Assembly (NCBI RefSeq): GCF_032854445.1
Contig: NC_088303.1
Span: 3,479,501-3,543,500, forward strand
From: Liolophura sinensis
Taxonomy: Eukaryota; Mollusca; Polyplacophora; Chitonida; Chitonidae
Direction: 5' to 3'
DNA length: 64,000 nt
The translations under genes were made by a program, and so were the position numbers. The notes beneath the pieces are model-generated. The model did no database searches. It had not been told where the DNA came from and saw nothing but the letters and a program-made list of their open reading frames with translations. This document shows positions 58,071-64,000 of this stretch, piece by piece (within the stretch, counting starts at the first letter, position 1; each line of letters starts with the position of its first letter).

Positions 58071-58650
58071 TTTTCGACGGCCAAAGAAGAAGGATTATAA
58101 AGCTGTGTCCCTTCCGCGGTTTCGTACTATTTACCATTTGTTGAAATAAATATTGGTGATATATATGTTTACCTGAAAAAGACTTTTGAGCGCGTTTTGC
58201 GCTTGTACCGAACATACCCAAAGTCACCTGATAAGCGTTGTATGAATGGCGTAATGTCACAAAGCAGAAGGCTGATCAGAGACTGTTTTGTTTAATGATA
58301 AGTAGTTTAATTATACAAGCCCAGTATAAATACGAGACGAACTAGTTCTTTTTATCAGGCCGACGGTCGCCAGTTAAGCATGTAAGGCATACTTAGTTTT
58401 CTTTTTCAAACCGGCAGAAATGACTTAAATTTACACGCCGTGGTTTTTTTTCTTCTTTTTCGCGCTTTTAGCTCGCTCGTCCGGTTTATTGGAAGCTTAG
58501 GAAGGAAAAAAACCAATGGCAAACGGATTTTTTGGTAAATCCAAACACTGACAGAAAAAAGTGGAAAAATTCAACATCAGAATAAGAAAAGAAACATATT
58601 CCCAAGGAAACTCACATACCTCAATTTCACTTTTAATGGCATCCTGCACT

Positions 58651-58818
58651 TCTGTGCAAAGGTTTACAACATATTGCTTCTGTGCAATGGTTTACAACGT
58701 ATTGCTTCTGTACAAAGGTTTACAACGTATTGCTTCTGTACAAAGGTTTACAACGTATTGCTTCTGTGCAAAGGTTTACAACGTATTGCTTCTGTGCAAA
58801 GGTTTACAACGTATTGCT
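58651..58818. repeat. 28-bp tandem repeat, exactly 6 copies
   Basis: Six units of TCTGTGCAAAGGTTTACAAC plus GTATTGCT at exact 28-bp spacing, with TACAAAG and CAATGG variants. Confidence 0.95.
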
Positions 58819-61800
58819 TGTGAATGTCAATTGGAAGAGTCAAGTTTAGTCACCCGTGGAGCTCATTTTACCTGGTTTCGTGATGACTGAAAGGGGATTA
58901 AACGCCAGTTCTGAACTTTGAAGAGTAAATTATCTCTCATATCACGACTGGGTGACATTTTGGGGCCTAATGGCACCGGAAGATCCCTAATAATTTAATT
59001 TTAGGGATGGGTTAGATAATAGAAGCAAATGCAAGAATGCGAAAGTTTAAAATGTAGAGCCTGTCCAGTTTAAAAAAATAACTGATGAAAATAGAAGTTA
59101 AGAGGCACGTTGACCCCCAAACGCCTCTAACAATCTAGATATAAAGGATGGAATGAGTCAGAGAAATTGATGTAGAGTGCATTTCGTGCTAGTTTATTGT
59201 GGCAGAATGAAAGTAGAAAATTTGGGACAGAAAATAAATAACAGGCTTCAGTTACATAGTTTCATCTTGCGCAGACATACAAAACTTATCGCATGGCCCA
59301 GTAGTTAAAGAGGACCGTTCTAGGTGTTAAACCTTAAACGCTTAAGGCAAAATCATCGTGTGTAGATAATAAAAGCACTGCGACGCAAGTCTTGTACACA
59401 CACAGTTACGTGCTGTGTTCTGGCCTGATATGATTTATCCAGCCATTATAGACATCATTGCACCAAGACAGGAAGGTTCGCCTATGCACATCAATAAAAA
59501 CACTACCAAAGTAGTGTGGGTTTAATGCATAAAAGTGGAATAAGGGGAGAAATGGCTTCTAACACGACAGCTGGTTGGCATAAAAGTGGAATAAGAGAGG
59601 TATAGCTTGTTCCTGGTATCATCACAGTTGCCTTGCATAAAACTGGTGTAAGCTGGAATAACGTGTTATAACGTGATTCCTGGAATTAAACGGCAGTCTA
59701 ATTAACGATGAAATAGCTAATTCAGTGGTGTAAATACGTCAGAATACCAAGGGTAGTTTCAGGAGTGGAAAAAGGCCGGTGGCAACACTGTAGTTGACAG
59801 CAGCGTCTAATTTGTGTCCTGTTGAAGGGATGCTGCATGATATCAAATGATGTTGAAATAATTCCTCATACATTATCTTGAAAATAGTTTCTTAAACGAG
59901 TTGTTTCACGAAGTGAAAGCTAACCCTCTCGGTACAGGCAGTAGTTTTGTAGGTTATGGAAGCACATGCTGACCGCGACAATTATACATTTATTTATTTT
60001 TTATTATTGTTTAATTCCATATTCAAGAATATTGCACTTATACGATGGTGGTTGCTTTTTAGGGTGTAGGAAATTGGGGTGTCTGGGGTAAAGTATAGTA
60101 TTGAAGTAGTAATGTATCCAGGGTAAAGTATAGTGTCTTTGATAAGTTAGTGATATGTACACCATGTCTACTTCACGAATCGAACTGTGTGTACGGCCTT
60201 ATAAGTTTCTTATAAGTCTTACTGTTAACACCTTCCACGAGCATGTAGAGAGAAAAGATAATCTAGAAATTCACGGCATACCAGTCCTGGATTGGAAAGG
60301 AAAGCACCTTAAACTCTCCGCCACAACCGGTTCCGAACACAGACGTGGTTCAGATAAGATGAGTCTGTCAACAACATCTATAACAATACATTTCTTTTCA
60401 TTTACACTTCAATACCAGAACAGGGCTACGCCGTGGAAAAAGCATACTCTCCGTAAGGGCGGGCGATGAATAGTTACACATGGTCATCTGAGTGTACCGA
60501 TATTCCCGTAAGAGAGCAATCTATGCGTCGAAACCGACATTCGTATATCATGCATCCGTCAACCAAAATGGACGTTTCAGGACTCGCTTTTTCAAAAATG
60601 TATCAAAAGATAAGCCAGGCTTAAACCTTAATGCCAGTCTTTGCCTAATGTAAAACTAATGGCACTTTAGACCGGACTAAAGTCAATAGCGGGCTTAACT
60701 GCTAATTCACTTTCGAATAACTGGACCCAGATCAATAATCGCAAGGCAAATTTCCAAAACGTCGTTTAACACAAATCACGAAAACTAAGAAAGTATATAA
60801 CGTACGGAATTAGGACGGAATCATGTTAAGAGAAACTTTCAATTTTCAGTGAGGTTGGAAAGACGCTAGGAATGTTCTAATCGAATGAATGAAACCAGAA
60901 TTCACCTTAGTTAGAGGCTCCCGAGTAGCACGCTAACCACCAGACAACGGAGGCCCCTTCCCAATGCACGGTATAGTTACTCCCCCTTTTATGCTTCGAG
61001 GCTATAAGCCTAAGATTACCCTTTTTTCAGCTTCCAAAATAATTCTCGCTTTAATGTCAGTCTTTCACTTTGTGATGTTTCTAGATACACTGAATAAATA
61101 ATGCATATGTACCCAGACTCAATACACGACAATTTTTATGAGCCCATCAAACCAAAACTCAACGGGAAACGCAGTGAAATCAGTCGAGGGAGTGACGATG
61201 TTTTGATATGGCCTTATAAGTCTCCTCCTTCATCTCTGAGGCCGTTATTTTGTCCAATATAAAGATACCGCGCAATGCATACAAAACCCCTTGGCCTTGA
61301 GCGCATCGGACGAATGAACTATATGCTATTTTAACATGTACAGAATAACCCACACATAATCCACAAAGAACTATGCCTAAAATTTGAATGCACCTGTTTC
61401 ACTGGAGACCAACAGCAACCTATGCAGCCTTGTAGTAAAAAAACTGTTTCAAGGACACCTGACAAAAAAGGTCAAGGCCACTGAAAATTAAAACGGTATT
61501 AAAAGAAAGTGAATGGACAGGTCGATGGGTAACCCTATCAAATGTTTTCAAAAATATTCATGTTAAATGCATCTAAAAGCATATTCAATTTGGCAGTGCT
61601 TGGTATCAGGTCTAAGTTACCAAGTACAGGCACGCATGTCTTGAAAAGGGTGACATACCGAGACGGCTCGTGTTTGCAAGGGGATGTCTGCCAGTTAAGA
61701 CGTTAAGTTAAGGGAATGGTAAAGGGCAATATCATTTCCATGTAAGAAAAGATATTTAGCCTTCAAGTCATTGTTCCCATTATTTAAAAATCTGTAGAGA

Positions 61801-62378
61801 AAAAAACTGTTGGTCGGAGCTCAAATGTGTCCACATATCCAAAAAAAATCAGATCACATGTTATAATTTGCTTGCAGCTCCTATCGTCTTAGCTTTTATA
61901 GTTAAGTTTTTTATGCGTTTTGTGACCGGAAATATCTGCAAGCTAGGCGTATCGATTTGTTGCCCATGGAACATGCCCCGATTTCTTAATGAATCTAGAA
62001 TTTCTTAATGAAACATTTCTCACAATTACTGCAGACTATGGCAGGGAAGTAGATTTAAAGAATTGCATTTCATACATACATCCGTATTGAAATTAAAGTT
62101 GAAAGCTTGAAACAAAAAAATTACTGCTAATTATCAAATATTCCTAGCATTTACTTCGTTTGTTTCCACTCTTAGAAGTTAGATTCTGACTCAGTAATAA
62201 ATTTTACTTTAGTTATATGTTATTTAATATTAAGATCATTTCATTTACCGTTAATAATTCTGGTTTATAAAGAAAATCATTAGATTTTTGAGTAGTCGAC
62301 TGTTTTTCACAGTTGGAAAAAATCCATGGGCTTTTAGCCAGACAAGCTCTGGATACAGGAACTACAAGGTTCTAGTCA
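58819..62378. other. no recognised gene
   Basis: Holds loose repeats of GCATAAAAGTGGAATAAG (59528, 59580, 59635) and a 104-codon frame at 60155-60469 (+) with no known domain or splice support. A tRNA-like GTCTGGTGGTTAGCGTGCTA sits on the minus strand near 60930, without a B box. Confidence 0.45.
59988..60062 (-). mobile_element. SINE family A 3' fragment, diverged
   Basis: TTTATTTATTTTTTATTATT tail, CATATTCAAGAATATTGCAC and TTATACGATGGTGG. Confidence 0.65.
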
Positions 62379-64000
62379 GACTTCCGGGGTCAGGATTATC
62401 ATAACTGTGGACACGAACCACAGACTTCTAAACTGTGGACACGAACTACAGGATTCTGGTCAAACTTCGGGGGTCAGGATTTACCTAAACTGTGGACACC
62501 TACCACAGACTTCTGGTCAAACTTCGGGGTCAGGATTACCCTAAACTGTGGACACGAACCACAGACTTCTGAGCTGAATTCGGGGATCAGGATTACCCTA
62601 CACTGTGGACACGAACAACAGGATTCTGGTCAGACTTCGGTGGTCAGAATTACCCTAAACTGTGGACACGAACTACAGGATTCTGGTCAGACTTCGTGGG
62701 TCAGGATTACCCTAAACTGTGGACACCTACCACAGACTTCTGGTCAAACTTCGGGGGTCAGAATTATCCTAAACTGTGAACACTGTGGACACAGGGTCAC
62801 GATTACACTAAACTGTGGACACGAACTACAGGATACTGGTGAAACTTCGGGAGTCAAGATTACTCTGAACTGTGGACACGAACCACAGGGATCTGGTCAG
62901 ACGTCGGGCGTCAGGATTATCCTAAACTGTGGACACAGGGTCAGGATTACCCTAAACTGTGGACACGAACTACAGGATTCTGGTCAGACTTCAGGGGTCA
63001 GAATTACCCTAAGCTGTGGACACGAACAACAGGATTCTGGTCAAACTTCGGGGATCAGGATTATCCTACATTGTGGACACGAACAACAGGATTTTGGTCA
63101 AACTTCGGGGATCAGGATTACCCTACACTGTGGACACGAACTACAGGATTCTGGTCAGACTCCGTGGGTCAGGATTACCCTAAACTGTGGACACCTACCA
63201 CAGACTTCTGGTCAAACTTCGGGGGTCAGGATTATCCTAAACTGTGGACACGAACTACAGGATTCTGGTCAGACTTGGGGGATCAGGATTACCCTAAACT
63301 GTGGACACGAACTACATGATTCTAGTCAGACTTCGAGGTTCAGGATTACCCTAAACCGTGGACACTGTGGACACAGGGTCACGATTACCCTAAACTGTGG
63401 ACACGAACTACAGGACACTGGTCAAACTTCGAGAGTCAAGATTACTCTGAACTGTGGGCACGAACCACAGGGATCTGGTCAGACGTCGGGGGTCAGGATT
63501 ATCCTAAACTGTGGACACAGGGTCAGGATTAACCTAAGCTGTGGACACGAACTAGAGGATTCTGGTCAGACTTCGGTGGTCAGAATTACCCTAAACGTGG
63601 ACACGAACTACAGGATTCTGGTCAGATTTCGGGGGTCAGGATTACCCTAAACTGTGGACACGAACTACAGGCTTCTAGTCGGATTTCAGGGGTCAGGATT
63701 ACCCTAAACTGTGGACACCTACCACAGACTTCTGGTCAGACGTTAGGCGTCAGGATTATCCTGAACTGTGGACACAGGGTCACGATTACCCTAAACTGTG
63801 GACACGAACCTCAGGATTCTAGTCAGACTTCGGCGGTCAGGATTACCCTAAATTGGGGACACCTACCACAAACTTCTGGTCAAACTTCGGGGGTCAGGAT
63901 TACCCTAAACTGTGGACACTGTGGACACAGGGTCAGGATTACCCTAAATTGTGGACACGAACTACAGGCTTCTGGTCAAACTTCGGGGGTCAGGATTACC
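62379..64000. repeat. 57-bp tandem array running off the right edge
   Basis: Unit ATTACCCTAAACTGTGGACA, CGAACTACAGGATTCTGGTC, AGACTTCGGGGGTCAGG (57 bp), mixed with shorter units (a 21-bp ACACAGGGTCAGG insert form and a CCTACCACAGACTTCTGG form). These alternate in a recurring order, so larger multi-unit blocks have been duplicated. The 57-bp period keeps one plus frame open for 336 codons (62640-63650), reading CGHELQDSGQTSGVRITLN-type 19-mers. Confidence 0.96.

Noticed and set aside
60155-60469. 104-codon plus-strand frame
   Set aside because: Looks moderately coding-like but has no recognisable motif, acceptor, donor or poly(A) context.
62379-64000. TTACCCTAA words as telomere sequence at the window edge
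   Set aside because: They occur once per 57-bp unit, not as a hexamer run, and also appear in an internal array at 44-49 kb.

Overview
This is eukaryotic nuclear DNA, most likely from a bivalve or other mollusc. Genes are split by GT/AG introns, and no prokaryotic operons are visible. Several tRNA-derived SINE families typical of lophotrochozoan genomes recur. There is a Tc1/mariner DNA transposon and a DIRS-like retroelement fragment, and nineteen unrelated tandem arrays cover roughly 29% of the window. The species call is inference.

Three spliced protein genes can be assembled exon by exon with matching phases. (1) Minus strand, 15697 to 9414: a two-exon secreted phospholipase A2 of 134 aa, with a signal peptide, a CNQHDICYAC active-site motif and ten cysteines. 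Its 5.9-kb intron holds a Tc1 element and three tandem arrays. (2) Minus strand, 31877 to 25103: a four-exon MARVEL/CMTM/plasmolipin-like four-helix membrane protein of 179 aa, with every intron in phase 0. (3) Plus strand, 43286 to 56179: a four-exon IRS/DOK-family docking adaptor of 926 aa (PH domain, IRS-type PTB domain, long tyrosine-rich tail with two YxxM motifs). Its 8-kb first intron is mostly tandem repeats. Weaker single-exon candidates lie at 6988-7079 (-), 8912-9013 (+), 33567-33632 (+, with a TATA box) and 36705-36787 (-).

Layout. 1-9 kb: possible 3' end of a gene at the left edge, small minisatellites, a DIRS fragment, and a 1.3-kb 21/22-bp array. 9.4-15.7 kb: phospholipase gene. 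16.2-22.8 kb: a 28-bp array interrupted by a SINE piece, then a 4-kb, 71-unit, 56-bp satellite with higher-order structure. 24-32 kb: MARVEL gene, SINEs and two arrays. 33-43 kb: candidate exons, SINEs, a broken Kolobok-like transposase relic and 24-, 28- and 21-bp arrays. 43.3-57 kb: docking-adaptor gene containing 42/44-, 31- and 52-bp arrays. 57.5-64 kb: a palindromic foldback element, a 28-bp array, about 3.5 kb without recognised genes, and a 57-bp array running off the right edge.

The genes are unrelated in function (extracellular lipid hydrolysis, membrane organisation, tyrosine-kinase signalling). What unites the window is its architecture: small conserved exons isolated by introns filled with independently arisen tandem repeats. 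Many repeat periods are multiples of three, so long but probably meaningless open frames abound.
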